From: an uncultured bacterium
Lineage (GTDB): Bacteria; Bacillota; Clostridia; UBA1381
Assembly: GCA_905215805.1 (NCBI GenBank)
Contig: CAJMRL010000009.1
Location: 24,498-88,497 of the forward strand
Length of the DNA stretch: 64,000 nt
Direction of reading: 5' to 3'
Shown here: positions 8,218-17,164 of the stretch, piece by piece
Layout: each line of letters starts with the position of its first letter
Numbering within the stretch: position 1 is the stretch's first letter
Position numbers and translations under genes: made by a program
Notes under the pieces: model-generated
Told to the model about the DNA's origin: nothing
Seen by the model: only the letters and a program-made list of their open reading frames with translations
Databases searched by the model: none

Positions 8218-10215
8218 TCAATTCAGACATTTCTTTACGGCTTTTTTAACCATATTAACGACCTCATCCAGATCTTTTCCGCGTATTTGAGCGCCTGCGA
8301 CCGTTGCATGACCTCCGCCGCCAAGCTGCTCCATGATAAGCTGAACATTTATGTCACCTATGGAACGTGCACACAATCCAAAGCCGCCATCCATTTTATA
8401 TATTACAATAGAAGCGCTTATATCTCCGATATTAAGCATCTCATCCGATGCCTGAGAAGCTATTACTCTTATATTGGAATACTGCTCCGCACATATGGCA
8501 AGTGCAACATGCGGCTCTATTATTACCGCTGTTTTTACAATATCAACCTTATGGTCGTAATCAGCCTTGTTCACATTAAACAGCTTCTTGACTGCCATAG
8601 GATTGAGTCCAAGCCGGCGCAGATATGACGCTGCCTCAAAGGTCCTGACTCCTGTTTTCACAATGAAGTTCTTTGTGTCCATCAATATTCCCGTATACAG
8701 GCTGTCCGCTTCCTCACGTGTCAAAGCCGAGCCTATATCCATATATTCGATAAGCTCCGTAGCCATCTCACAGGTTGAAGACGCATACGGCTCATGATAT
8801 ACTAAAGAGCATGGATTAATGAACTCTGTAGAACGTCTATGGTGGTCTATAACAATAATCTTATTCGTCATTTTCAAAAGCTCCGGACATGGCAGCATTG
8901 ACGGACGATGTGTATCAAGAATAATAAGAAGCGAATTCTCTCCGATAAGCTCACGTGCTTCCGAACCGTTTATAAACATACCATCATAATCCTCTATATC
9001 CTTCACCTTATTATATAGAGGAGCGATCGCCGGAGAATTGTTATCATATATTATATATGGCTGCTTCTTAAAAAAACGTACTGCTCTTTGCAGTCCCATT
9101 GCCGCGCCAAAGCAATCGTAATCTGCCGCAGAATGTCCCATAAAGAACACATTCTCCGAATTTTTTATGAATTCCTTTATTGCTCCGGCAACAGCTCTTG
9201 TCTTTACACGGTTGCTCTTTTCGTATTCTTTTGCTTTTCCTCCGTAAAATTTATAAGTATCCAGCGTTTTTATACACACCTGATCTCCGCCTCTGCCCTG
9301 AGTCATTTCAAGTGCGCTTCTTGCATACGCTTCATTCTCGAGCAGCGAACCGCCGGAGCCTATTCCTATACTTATAGAAACCGCCGCTCCGACATCTTCG
9401 CCCAATTTTCTCACACTGTTAAGTATTTCAAACTTGTCTTCAATGTATTGACTCAGATATTTATGGTCAAATACCATAAAATACCGGTCCCGGTCAATCT
9501 TTTTTATAACAGCCTTGCCATCCTGCGCCCATATATTTATAATATGTCTGATTTTGGATGCAATTTGCTCCTGTACATTATCATCTATTCTCTGCATTGC
9601 CTCATCATAGTTGTCAATGCTTATTGAAGCAACATCTGTTTTTTCATCCTCATACATTTTTAGAATTTCTTTTTGGCGTGTCTCATCAAGCAGATAAAGA
9701 TATACAGAATAAATCTCGGTTTTATCGGAAAGTCCCCTTTCCTTCACCATTCTCGCCATGACCTTATAATATCCTGTATTTATGCTGACATGCTTCTCTA
9801 TCAAAGATGCTGATTTAAGGACGTCTCCCCATTTTATATCCTTGATCAAATCTTCTATCTGCATCCCAAAAAGATCCTTGCCGGAAAACAGCTGTAAAAA
9901 TAAATCATTATACCATCTTATCGAGCCGTCTATATTTATAACCGACATAGGAAGAGGGAACGCGCTTATAATATTTGAGGTGACTCCTCCCGCTATATCC
10001 GCAACATCATCCAAATACTTTTCCATTACCCGTCTTCTTTTCAGCTTAAGCAGCAAAGACAACGCTATAACTACCACTCCGGCAGCCATAAGTATTAAAT
10101 GAATGTAAGGAATATGCTTATTGTAAACAGCCGCCCCCGCAGCTATAAGCATTACCCCCGAAAATATGGCAAAGAAAATCCAATGCCGCACCATTATTCC
10201 GTAACGCTTGTTCAT
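8218..10215 (-). CDS. gdpP: Cyclic-di-AMP phosphodiesterase GdpP (DHH family)
   Basis: A membrane-bound enzyme that hydrolyses c-di-AMP. Two N-terminal helices (about residues 12-30 and 37-57), a PAS-like segment, a degenerate GGDEF domain, and a DHH-DHHA1 module with GHSAADYDCFGAAMG, ILDTHRPS, VIDHHRR and the C-terminal GGGGHATVAG. I start at the ATG at 10215 (GGAGG 5 nt upstream; 665 residues, the usual size) rather than at an upstream in-frame codon. It precedes rplI and dnaB as in Bacillus. The potassium uptake genes trkAH at 15715-18514 belong to a class of known c-di-AMP targets. Confidence 0.95.
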   Translation of the reverse strand: MNKRYGIMVRHWIFFAIFSGVMLIAAGAAVYNKHIPYIHLILMAAGVVVIALSLLLKLKRRRVMEKYLDDVADIAGGVTSNIISAFPLPMSVINIDGSIRWYNDLFLQLFSGKDLFGMQIEDLIKDIKWGDVLKSASLIEKHVSINTGYYKVMARMVKERGLSDKTEIYSVYLYLLDETRQKEILKMYEDEKTDVASISIDNYDEAMQRIDDNVQEQIASKIRHIINIWAQDGKAVIKKIDRDRYFMVFDHKYLSQYIEDKFEILNSVRKLGEDVGAAVSISIGIGSGGSLLENEAYARSALEMTQGRGGDQVCIKTLDTYKFYGGKAKEYEKSNRVKTRAVAGAIKEFIKNSENVFFMGHSAADYDCFGAAMGLQRAVRFFKKQPYIIYDNNSPAIAPLYNKVKDIEDYDGMFINGSEARELIGENSLLIILDTHRPSMLPCPELLKMTNKIIVIDHHRRSTEFINPCSLVYHEPYASSTCEMATELIEYMDIGSALTREEADSLYTGILMDTKNFIVKTGVRTFEAASYLRRLGLNPMAVKKLFNVNKADYDHKVDIVKTAVIIEPHVALAICAEQYSNIRVIASQASDEMLNIGDISASIVIYKMDGGFGLCARSIGDINVQLIMEQLGGGGHATVAGAQIRGKDLDEVVNMVKKAVKKCLN

Positions 10216-10249
10216 TTCTACCTCCGCACCGCCGAGCGGCAATCACCGC

Positions 10250-10555
10250 CTAACGGCCTCTGACATATTTGCTCAGTTCCGACATATCACCGAACTCTTC
10301 CTCCAGCTCATGCCCGTTTTCAACTGCCATTGCCAGGAACTGTGAAATTTTATCATCAATGGCTTCATAGCTCAGTCCCAGCCTGCGCGCCAAAATATAA
10401 TCCATCGCGATTATAGTAGCAATCTCTCCGGACACCTCGTCATATACGGCATCGCTGTCATAAAGCGCCAATGTCCTATAGAGATTTGACACCTCTGATA
10501 AAATCTCACTTTTAATAGTGTCGATTGCCCTTACATTTGCAGCTATATTTATCAT
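10250..10555 (-). CDS. MazG-like family small helical protein
   Basis: This 101-residue, fully helical protein has the acidic pattern DEVSGEIATIIAMDY near residues 39-53, which resembles the metal-binding helices of MazG-type NTP pyrophosphatases in shortened form. Small MazG-like proteins are common next to gdpP/rplI/dnaB in Clostridia, but I know of no proven substrate. AAGGAGG precedes the ATG. It is the first gene of the gdpP operon, driven by the promoter at 10623-10651. Confidence 0.72.
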   Translation of the reverse strand: MINIAANVRAIDTIKSEILSEVSNLYRTLALYDSDAVYDEVSGEIATIIAMDYILARRLGLSYEAIDDKISQFLAMAVENGHELEEEFGDMSELSKYVRGR

Positions 10556-10622
10556 AGCTTACCTCCTTAAGAGCTATTATACATAGGAGCTTATAATTAT
10601 ACCTCCCTTGTACTGATACTAT

Positions 10623-10651
10623 ATTTTATCACATTTGAGCACTTTAGTCAA
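10623..10651 (-). promoter_or_regulatory. Sigma-A promoter of the MazG-like/gdpP/rplI/dnaB/tilS operon
   Basis: TTGACT (10646-10651), 17 nt, TAAAAT (10623-10628) on the minus strand. The start codon lies about 65 nt downstream. Confidence 0.75.
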
Positions 10652-10663
10652 TACATAACCCCA

Positions 10664-10698
10664 AGAAAAATACGGACACACCTATGTGTATCCGTATT
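10664..10698 (-). terminator. Terminator of the rhamnose mutarotase gene
   Basis: A 13-bp stem with one mismatch (AATACGGACACAC, 10669-10681, paired with GTGTATCCGTATT, 10686-10698) and a 4-nt loop, followed on the minus strand by TTTTTC. It sits just after the stop at 10712. Confidence 0.85.
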
Positions 10699-10711
10699 AC
10701 ATATAAATTTA

Positions 10712-11026
10712 TCAATCCAGATGGAAAACAAGATCAAGATCTGTTGAAACAGGGCTGTTATCAGGATTTGTTGCCATGATCGGAGCCATAAAATCCCACC
10801 ATTTTCTGTTTATAGCAGTATCTGCTCCCTTTGCCCAAAGCTCTTCATCTTCAATCTCTATATATCCGTAAAGAACCATTGTCTCCTTGTCAAGGAAAAT
10901 AGAATAGTTCTTTCCTCCATGCTCATGAATCATATCCTTCATTTCCGGCCAAAGCTCATTATGTCTCTTTTCATATTCCTCAGCCATGCCGTCATAAAGC
11001 TTCATTTTAAAACTCTTATAAATCAT
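10712..11026 (-). CDS. rhaM: L-rhamnose mutarotase
   Basis: At 104 residues this is the right size for RhaM/RhaU, which interconverts the alpha and beta anomers of L-rhamnose. It has MKLYDGMAEEYEKRHNELWPEM (catalytic His and Tyr region) and the C-terminal KWWDFMAPIM. It is monocistronic, with its own promoter (11100-11128) and terminator (10664-10698). No other rhamnose gene is in the window, so it may serve rhamnose or related deoxysugars handled elsewhere. Confidence 0.88.
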   Translation of the reverse strand: MIYKSFKMKLYDGMAEEYEKRHNELWPEMKDMIHEHGGKNYSIFLDKETMVLYGYIEIEDEELWAKGADTAINRKWWDFMAPIMATNPDNSPVSTDLDLVFHLD

Positions 11027-11099
11027 TGGTATAACCCTCCCTATTTTATTCTTCCTGCCGCAAGCGGTTCCGCCTGCTCATATATCTCTTGCTATAATT

Positions 11100-11128
11100 A
11101 TTATAGCACAGACTCTATATAATTTCAA
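11100..11128 (-). promoter_or_regulatory. Sigma-A promoter of the rhamnose mutarotase gene
   Basis: TTGAAA (11123-11128), 17 nt ending in TGC, and TATAAT (11100-11105) on the minus strand, just after the nth stop. Confidence 0.75.
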
Positions 11129-11129
11129 G

Positions 11130-11777
11130 TTATTTCTTCTTATTATTTGTAACTCCTACCTTTTTGCATACCTCCGCAATCGGACAATTATCACAATCCG
11201 GTTTTCTTGCCGTACAGCAAGCTCGTCCATGATATACAAGCTGGTGACAGAATCTGAGCTGATAATCAGGAGGAAGAATCTTCTTTAGCTCCATCTCTAT
11301 CTTTTTAGGATCATCCTCTTTCACAAGCCCTATCCTGTTTGTAAGCCTTATGCAATGCGTATCGACAACTACTGCCGGTTTATGAAAAATATCTCCCAAA
11401 ACAAGGTTTGCCGTCTTTCTTCCTGTTCCGGGAAGCGTAAGCAGATCTTCCATTGTATCGGGGACTTCTCCTCCGTACACCTCTACAAGACGCTTACAGC
11501 ATTCTATTATATTTTTTGATTTTGTTTTATAAAATCCCGCCGAACGTATATATTCCTGAAGCTCTTCTATATCAGCATTTGCAAAATCTTCGGCAGACCT
11601 ATACCTCTTAAAAAGCTTCTCTGTTACTATATTTACTCTCGCGTCGGTGCACTGTGCACTTAATTGTGTAGCTATAAGCATCTCAACCGGAGTTGAATAA
11701 TTAAGTGAACATTTCACATCCGGATATGCTTTATCCAAAAGGATTCTCAATTTCTCAGCACGTTCTTTTTTTGTCAT
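11130..11777 (-). CDS. nth: Endonuclease III (DNA glycosylase/AP lyase)
   Basis: A base-excision-repair enzyme that removes oxidised pyrimidines and cuts the abasic site. The helix-hairpin-helix LLTLPGTGRKTANLVL carries the catalytic Lys, the catalytic Asp is in VVDTHCIRLTNR, and the C-terminal iron-sulfur loop is CCTARKPDCDNCPIAEVC (C-x6-C-x2-C-x5-C pattern, adjacent Cys first). 215 residues is typical. The ATG at 11777 lies 1 nt from the stop of the transporter gene upstream, so the two are co-transcribed. Confidence 0.96.
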   Translation of the reverse strand: MTKKERAEKLRILLDKAYPDVKCSLNYSTPVEMLIATQLSAQCTDARVNIVTEKLFKRYRSAEDFANADIEELQEYIRSAGFYKTKSKNIIECCKRLVEVYGGEVPDTMEDLLTLPGTGRKTANLVLGDIFHKPAVVVDTHCIRLTNRIGLVKEDDPKKIEMELKKILPPDYQLRFCHQLVYHGRACCTARKPDCDNCPIAEVCKKVGVTNNKKK

Positions 11778-11778
11778 T

Positions 11779-12696
11779 TCATCCTACCGCCTTTCTTCCG
11801 GATTTATTTACGATAATTATTCCCGTACATACCATTGCCAAAGACACAAGATAACGCCAGTCAAAAATATTTTCTTTGAGAAAAACCGCACTTAATATAG
11901 TCCCCGAAATAGGTATAATGAAATTATACACGCTTATTTTTCCGACCGGGTTATATGCCAAAAGAGCCGACCACAACGTATATGCGGCCGCACTCAAAAA
12001 CGAAAGATATGTAAGAACGGCTATTCCTTTTCCTGTAACGACCTCAAATCTTCCGCCGCCAATCACTCCTATAGCAATAAGCACAATTCCTCCTATAAGC
12101 ATATTATATCCCGTCATTGCGGCAGCCTCAACCTCCGATGCAAACTTCTTTATCAATACCGACCCTATAACAAAACAAAGCGCAGCTATCATTACAAACC
12201 CTTCTCCAAAAAATGTAAAAGAGCCGTGTCCTCCGCCTACAGTAACAAACAACACTCCGCTAAATCCAAGTATAAATCCCAAAACCTTACGTAAATTAAG
12301 CTTATCATCTGGATATACAAAATGTGCTATTATTACAGCCATGAATGTCGAGGTAGAATTCACGATAGAACCGTTCGTTCCCGATGTATTTGAAAGACCA
12401 ACATAAAAAAACATATATTGGCACACTGTATATACCAAAGAAACCAGCAGCACACTGCTTAAATCCTTTTTCTTTATAACGGGAATCTTTCTGTTCACAA
12501 CAGCGCTGTATACAAGAACTATAAAGCCGGCAGCACTGAAACGTATCCCTGCAAATAAAATTTTTGTAAAAAGACTGTCCGTAATATTAAACAAAGCATA
12601 TCCCGACTTTATTCCCGGATAAGCGCTTCCCCAAAGCACATTGCATATTATTGCAAATATTACAACATACACAGGATTTGTCAAAAGCTTTTTCAT
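11779..12696 (-). CDS. EamA/DMT-family transporter
   Basis: A membrane protein of about 305 residues with ten predicted helices in two five-helix EamA repeats; GSAYPGIKSGY near the start and TLSAVFLKENIFDWRYLVSLAMVCTG near the end are typical of the family. The substrate cannot be read from sequence. I favour the ATG at 12696, with GGAGG 10 nt upstream, over an ATG six codons earlier that lacks a ribosome-binding site. It is followed without a gap by nth. Confidence 0.85.
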   Translation of the reverse strand: MKKLLTNPVYVVIFAIICNVLWGSAYPGIKSGYALFNITDSLFTKILFAGIRFSAAGFIVLVYSAVVNRKIPVIKKKDLSSVLLVSLVYTVCQYMFFYVGLSNTSGTNGSIVNSTSTFMAVIIAHFVYPDDKLNLRKVLGFILGFSGVLFVTVGGGHGSFTFFGEGFVMIAALCFVIGSVLIKKFASEVEAAAMTGYNMLIGGIVLIAIGVIGGGRFEVVTGKGIAVLTYLSFLSAAAYTLWSALLAYNPVGKISVYNFIIPISGTILSAVFLKENIFDWRYLVSLAMVCTGIIIVNKSGRKAVG

Positions 12697-12721
12697 TTCC
12701 GATATTCCTCCCATACGTGCA

Positions 12722-12747
12722 AATAAGGCGAAACATATCGCCTTATT
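12722..12747 (-). terminator. Hairpin after the acidic membrane protein gene
   Basis: A perfect 10-bp stem, AATAAGGCGA and TCGCCTTATT, with a 6-nt loop. The T-run is short on the minus strand (TTTGC) and longer on the plus strand, so its strength as a terminator for the gene ending at 12756 is uncertain. Confidence 0.55.
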
Positions 12748-12755
12748 ATTTTTCT

Positions 12756-13508
12756 TTATTCTGTTAAGCAGCTCTCATATTTAACATAAAGATCCAATGC
12801 ATCAAGATATTCATTTTCTGTTAATGCAGACTGTAAATAACTGTTTAAAGCATCCATTCCCTGATTCTTCATACTGACAGCAGTGGAAATATCAATCTTA
12901 TTTTTTATAGCCATAGCTCTGCTGAAATCTGACGCGCTCATAATACTTTTTGCCTTCTCATACAACTCATCCGCGCTCATAGTTCTGAGCTCACTTTTGG
13001 ACACTGTTTTATCTGAAGCTGAACTTTCGGAAGATAAATTATTATTGCTGTCATCATCGTCCTTATAATAATGTGTCCTGGAATCGTTAGACGACTCATC
13101 ATTTTCATCCTTAATTTTTACGCTTTCTATCCCAAGCTGCGAATTAACATCATTTTCATTTTGCTGCTCGACCCCATTTTCATCCTGAGCAAATGCTTCC
13201 GAGTCTTCTTCATTTTCATTCTGCAAGGATATATCCTCTTCTGCATTATCACTTTTAAGTTCCGATGAATGTTTTGCAAGATACTCCTCGATCTGTGCTC
13301 CTGTCAGCTTTCCCTGATCATATAACCTTTTTATCTGCTTTGTAATTCCGGTACTGAATTCATCATCCTCCATGACCTCTGTGACCTTAACAAGCGCAGG
13401 CTCTATGTAATTTGGCACCAAATAAAATTTATATATTCCCACTCCGGCAGCCGCAAGAATTATGACCGCTGTTATTACTGCAACCAGAATAATTTTTATC
13501 TTTTTCAT
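12756..13508 (-). CDS. Membrane-anchored acidic protein of unknown function
   Basis: A 250-residue protein. Residues 5-30 form an N-terminal membrane helix or uncleaved signal (IILVAVITAVIILAAAGVGI). A short helical domain (about 35-85, with TGAQIEEYLAKH) is followed by a long, acidic, low-complexity linker (about 88-165) rich in Asp, Glu, Asn and Ser with repeated NEN/DEN motifs, and then a C-terminal helical domain (170-250). I do not recognise the family. It has its own promoter (13541-13569) and a hairpin after it, so it seems monocistronic. Confidence 0.8.
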   Translation of the reverse strand: MKKIKIILVAVITAVIILAAAGVGIYKFYLVPNYIEPALVKVTEVMEDDEFSTGITKQIKRLYDQGKLTGAQIEEYLAKHSSELKSDNAEEDISLQNENEEDSEAFAQDENGVEQQNENDVNSQLGIESVKIKDENDESSNDSRTHYYKDDDDSNNNLSSESSASDKTVSKSELRTMSADELYEKAKSIMSASDFSRAMAIKNKIDISTAVSMKNQGMDALNSYLQSALTENEYLDALDLYVKYESCLTE

Positions 13509-13540
13509 TGTCTTTCACCTTTACATAAATATTTTATATA

Positions 13541-13569
13541 ATTATAACATATTATTTATCATTTTACAA
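13541..13569 (-). promoter_or_regulatory. Probable sigma-A promoter of the acidic membrane protein gene
   Basis: TTGTAA (13564-13569), 17 nt ending in TGT, and TATAAT (13541-13546) on the minus strand. Confidence 0.6.
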
Positions 13570-13634
13570 TATGATTTTTGATTATTTATGAAATATTTAT
13601 TTTCATGCTGTTTAAAAAGTAACTCCATTCGCGC

Positions 13635-13663
13635 TTGACAACAATTGTATTTTCATATATAAT
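13635..13663 (+). promoter_or_regulatory. Sigma-A promoter of the aldose-1-epimerase-like gene
   Basis: A consensus promoter: TTGACA (13635-13640), 17 nt, TATAAT (13658-13663). The start codon lies about 40 nt downstream. Confidence 0.85.
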
Positions 13664-13707
13664 AAAATTGTAAATAATAAAACCAGTGTATCAATACGGA
13701 GGTATAT

Positions 13708-14574
13708 ATGCGTTACGAATTAAAAAACGGCTGTATTTCTGTAGAAATAGACAGTCATGGAGCAGAAATTAAATCGATTCAAAAAAATAATACAGAATAC
13801 ATGTGGAGCGGTGACCCCAAATACTGGGGAAGAACATCTCCGGTCCTGTTCCCTTTTGTAGGCAGCGTAAGCAACGGAATTTACAGAATAGGCGACACTG
13901 AATATCCGATGGGACAGCACGGTTTTGCCCGCGATATGGAATTTACGCTCTCCTCTCAAAGCAGCAAATCTCTCGTTTTTTCATTGTCATCAAATGAAGA
14001 AACACTAAGAAAGTATCCTTTTGATTTTGTACTTAAAATCACATATACAATCGAAGAAAACACTCTTATTGTCTCATGGATGGTTGAAAATCCTTCTGAA
14101 GCGCCGATGTATTTTTCTATAGGCGCTCATCCGGCGTTCAACTGCCCTATAAAAGATGGAAATCAATGTGATTATAAGCTTAAATTCAACTCAGACAACG
14201 ATATAGAATACTTCCTGCTCAAAAATGGTCTTCTTGATAAATCAAAAAAATATACCCTTTCACTCAATAACGGATATTCTGATATTATACCGGGAATGTT
14301 CGATAATGACGCACTTATTATCGAGGACGGGCAAGCGAGTGAGATAAGCTTATGTTATCCTGATGGAAATGAGTATGTTACAGTGAAAACATCGGCGCCG
14401 CTGTTTGGAATTTGGTCTCCGGCAAAAAAGAACGCGCCGTTTATCTGCATTGAACCATGGTATGGCCGCTGCGATGCCGATGGATTTACCGGAGAGCTGT
14501 CCGAGCGTGAATATTCAAATACGCTGCGCGCCGGAGAAATATTCCGTGCAGAATACACTGTAGAGTTCAATTAA
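13708..14574 (+). CDS. Aldose 1-epimerase family protein (LacX-like)
   Basis: A 288-residue beta-sandwich sugar epimerase-like protein. GAEIKSI, YMWSGDPKYWGRTSPVLFPFVG, GQHGFARD (with the conserved His) and GAHPAFNCP match the galactose-mutarotase fold, LacX subgroup. It probably interconverts sugar anomers or acts on a hexose phosphate; the substrate is not evident. GGAGG precedes the ATG. It converges on galT across a bidirectional terminator, so any link to galactose metabolism rests on position only. Confidence 0.85.
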   Translation: MRYELKNGCISVEIDSHGAEIKSIQKNNTEYMWSGDPKYWGRTSPVLFPFVGSVSNGIYRIGDTEYPMGQHGFARDMEFTLSSQSSKSLVFSLSSNEETLRKYPFDFVLKITYTIEENTLIVSWMVENPSEAPMYFSIGAHPAFNCPIKDGNQCDYKLKFNSDNDIEYFLLKNGLLDKSKKYTLSLNNGYSDIIPGMFDNDALIIEDGQASEISLCYPDGNEYVTVKTSAPLFGIWSPAKKNAPFICIEPWYGRCDADGFTGELSEREYSNTLRAGEIFRAEYTVEFN

Positions 14575-14577
14575 ACA

Positions 14578-14616
14578 AATAACCCCTTCGCTTCTGTATA
14601 ATGCGACGGGGTTATT
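14578..14616. terminator. Bidirectional terminator between the epimerase-like gene and galT
   Basis: AATAACCCC paired with GGGGTTATT, extended by TCGC/GCGA after one mismatch, with an 11-nt loop. It is AT-flanked on both sides and serves both converging genes. Confidence 0.8.
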
Positions 14617-14625
14617 TATTAATAT

Positions 14626-15609
14626 TTATCTGCCTATTTTCTTAAGAAATTTTTCATGCGCTGCGCGCAGCTCCTTTGCCTTTTCCTCGGGTGCTGTAGG
14701 ATTGCAGTGCGCCCATGCTCCTGTTTCGCTTGAAGCGTTGTATTTTATCTTGTCCGCACTTCTCATCGGCGGATAAAATGCAATATGGAAATGATAATAT
14801 TCCGAAACATCCTCACCGTTTACCGGATTCTGATACATACACATCATATACGGGAAAGCATAATCAAAAAGACTGTCAAGAGTACCTGCTGTTTCTTTAA
14901 GAATTTTTGCAAGATTTGTTTTTTCTCTGTCGGTCATTTGCGTAAGATTCTGTATATGACGCTTAGCGCCTATGTACACGCCGTAAGGATACTCTGAATA
15001 AAATGGCAGGAAGGTTATAAAATCTTCATTCTCAAATATAACTCTCCTTCCATCCTTCACTTCATCGTTCATCATATCGCATATAAGACAATTTCCGGTT
15101 TCCTCTTTATGCTCCTTACAGGACTGCATTTCAAGCTCAAGCTTTTTGGGAACAACAGAATATCCATATATCTGTCCGTGAGGATGCGGCATTGTTACGC
15201 CCACAGCCGCTCCTCTGTTTTCAAAAATAAATACATATTTTATTTTCTCATCCTTGGAAAGCTCCTCAAAACGCTCCGTCCAAAGGTCTACCAGTTTTCT
15301 TATATGATCCTCAGGAAGCTCAGGCAATGTAACTGTATGTTCCGGTGAATAAAGTATAACCTCGCATTTTCCATAAGCCGGCTTTGTTTTATAAATTTTC
15401 GTTTCAACGTCGTCCGGTTCAGGCGGGTTCTGAGAAAGCGCCGGGAAATCATTATCATATTTCAGCACATCAAAATGCTTCGGCACCTTATCGTTATCAG
15501 GTCCGGGACAAAACGGACACCAATCCTTCGGCATCTGCGGTCTGTTCTGACGATGAGATGCAATCATAACCCAATCCTTCACAAGCGGATTCCAACGTAA
15601 TTCAGCCAT
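14626..15609 (-). CDS. galT: Galactose-1-phosphate uridylyltransferase
   Basis: A Leloir-pathway enzyme that exchanges galactose-1-phosphate and UDP-glucose for glucose-1-phosphate and UDP-galactose. It has the HIT-type active site HPHGQ at residues 142-146, a CPFC metal-site pair at 31-34 and the C-terminal HFHIAFYPP. 327 residues fits the type I family. GGAGG precedes the ATG and it has its own promoter (15659-15687). galK and galE are not in the window, so it may equally serve nucleotide-sugar supply. Confidence 0.93.
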   Translation of the reverse strand: MAELRWNPLVKDWVMIASHRQNRPQMPKDWCPFCPGPDNDKVPKHFDVLKYDNDFPALSQNPPEPDDVETKIYKTKPAYGKCEVILYSPEHTVTLPELPEDHIRKLVDLWTERFEELSKDEKIKYVFIFENRGAAVGVTMPHPHGQIYGYSVVPKKLELEMQSCKEHKEETGNCLICDMMNDEVKDGRRVIFENEDFITFLPFYSEYPYGVYIGAKRHIQNLTQMTDREKTNLAKILKETAGTLDSLFDYAFPYMMCMYQNPVNGEDVSEYYHFHIAFYPPMRSADKIKYNASSETGAWAHCNPTAPEEKAKELRAAHEKFLKKIGR

Positions 15610-15658
15610 AAATATATCCTCCTCTGTTTTTAATAACTAAAAAACTCCCTCTATTAGT

Positions 15659-15687
15659 ATTTTACACCTTGATCCCAATTAAGTCAA
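15659..15687 (-). promoter_or_regulatory. Sigma-A promoter of galT
   Basis: TTGACT (15682-15687), 17 nt, TAAAAT (15659-15664) on the minus strand, within the short gap after trkH. Confidence 0.75.
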
Positions 15688-15714
15688 TAGCCTATATTGA
15701 CTTTTGCAATATTT

Positions 15715-17154
15715 TTATTTTCTCCACAAATACGGTGAAAACAGCGCCAGCATCGGAAAAAGCTCCAGACGCCCCGCAAGCATATCAAACGACAGCACAA
15801 GCTTGGACAATACTGAAAAGCCCGAAAAATTCCCCGCCGGTCCAACATCTCCCAATCCGGGGCCAACATTATTCAATGCCGTGACAACAGCAGTTATTGT
15901 GGTCGTTATATCAAAATTATCAATACTTACAATAACAACAGAGATTGCCATTATTATCATATAAACTGCAAAATATGCCGCAACACCGTGAACAACATCA
16001 TTTTCAAGAGGTCTTCCGTCATTTTTTACTGTCAGCACGCTTCTTGGACTAAAGGATTTTTTTATTTCGTTAATCATGCTTTTAAACATAACGCCTATTC
16101 TTATAACCTTTAATCCTCCGCTTGTAGAACCCGCACAGCCGCCTATAAACATAAGTATCAGCAAGATAATTTGACTAAATATCGGCCATTGGCAAAAATT
16201 AGCGGTAGCATAGCCTGTAGTAGTTATAATTGATGACACTTGAAAAAAAGCATATCTGAACGCTTTTAAAGGTGTTCCGTATATATCAAGAATGTTGATG
16301 GCTATCAAAATACTTGACGCTGCTATAATTCCTATATACAGCCTTAATTCACTGTTTTTATATGCCGGCATAAACTGTCTTATTAAGAGTAAATAATAAA
16401 CGCTGAAATTCACTCCGAAAAGCATCATAAATATACCGATAACATAATCTATGTACGCGCTGTTATAATATCCCACCGAAGCCGCCTTTATTCCAAAGCC
16501 ACCCGTACCGGCTGTACCAAATGTATGCAGAAGGCTGTCAAATACATTCATACCTCCAAACAGCAGCAATACAAATTCGATAATTGTAAGAACTATATAT
16601 ATTGCATAAAGTATCCTTACAGAAAACTGCCATTTTGCCGCCAGCTTTCCAACCTTTACTCCCGGCATTTCGGCTCTCATTATATAAGTAGTACGCTCAT
16701 CTTTATTCGATACCAAAGCCGTTAAAAATACAAGCACGCCCATTCCGCCTATCCAATGTGTAAAGCTTCGCCAAAACAAAAGACTTTTGCTCATACTTTC
16801 CACATCCGTCAATATACTTGAACCAGTTGTTGTAAAACCTGACGCCGTTTCAAATATACAGTCAGCAAAGTTCGGCACCTGTCCCGAAAAGAAAAACGGC
16901 AGACCTCCTACTATTGAATATAGTATCCATGCTAAAGCTACGATCACCAATCCCTCACGGGCATAAATTTCTCTTTTTTTCGGACGTACCACCATGCAGA
17001 CACCGCCAAAAGCCAGAGATATTAAAATAGTATAAATAAACGGCAGCGCCTGCCCGTCAGAATATATAAAAGACACTGCCAGAGGAATCATAAGTATAGC
17101 AGCGTTTACAAGCATTATCTTGCCGCAAAGGTTCATCACCATTCTGTAATTCAT
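15715..17154 (-). CDS. trkH: TrkH/KtrB-family potassium uptake protein
   Basis: The membrane subunit of a K+ uptake system, 479 residues with about ten hydrophobic segments. Four pore-loop regions are visible, including SGFTTTGSSIL, FGTAGTGGFG, SSIITTTGYAT and GGCAGSTSGGLK, whose glycines form the selectivity filter. The ATG at 17154 has GGGGGAG 3 nt upstream; I reject an upstream in-frame codon that overlaps trkA. It lies 10 nt after trkA, its cytoplasmic gating partner, and ends the DUF512-der operon. Confidence 0.95.
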   Translation of the reverse strand: MNYRMVMNLCGKIMLVNAAILMIPLAVSFIYSDGQALPFIYTILISLAFGGVCMVVRPKKREIYAREGLVIVALAWILYSIVGGLPFFFSGQVPNFADCIFETASGFTTTGSSILTDVESMSKSLLFWRSFTHWIGGMGVLVFLTALVSNKDERTTYIMRAEMPGVKVGKLAAKWQFSVRILYAIYIVLTIIEFVLLLFGGMNVFDSLLHTFGTAGTGGFGIKAASVGYYNSAYIDYVIGIFMMLFGVNFSVYYLLLIRQFMPAYKNSELRLYIGIIAASSILIAINILDIYGTPLKAFRYAFFQVSSIITTTGYATANFCQWPIFSQIILLILMFIGGCAGSTSGGLKVIRIGVMFKSMINEIKKSFSPRSVLTVKNDGRPLENDVVHGVAAYFAVYMIIMAISVVIVSIDNFDITTTITAVVTALNNVGPGLGDVGPAGNFSGFSVLSKLVLSFDMLAGRLELFPMLALFSPYLWRK

Positions 17155-17164
17155 AAGCTCCCCC

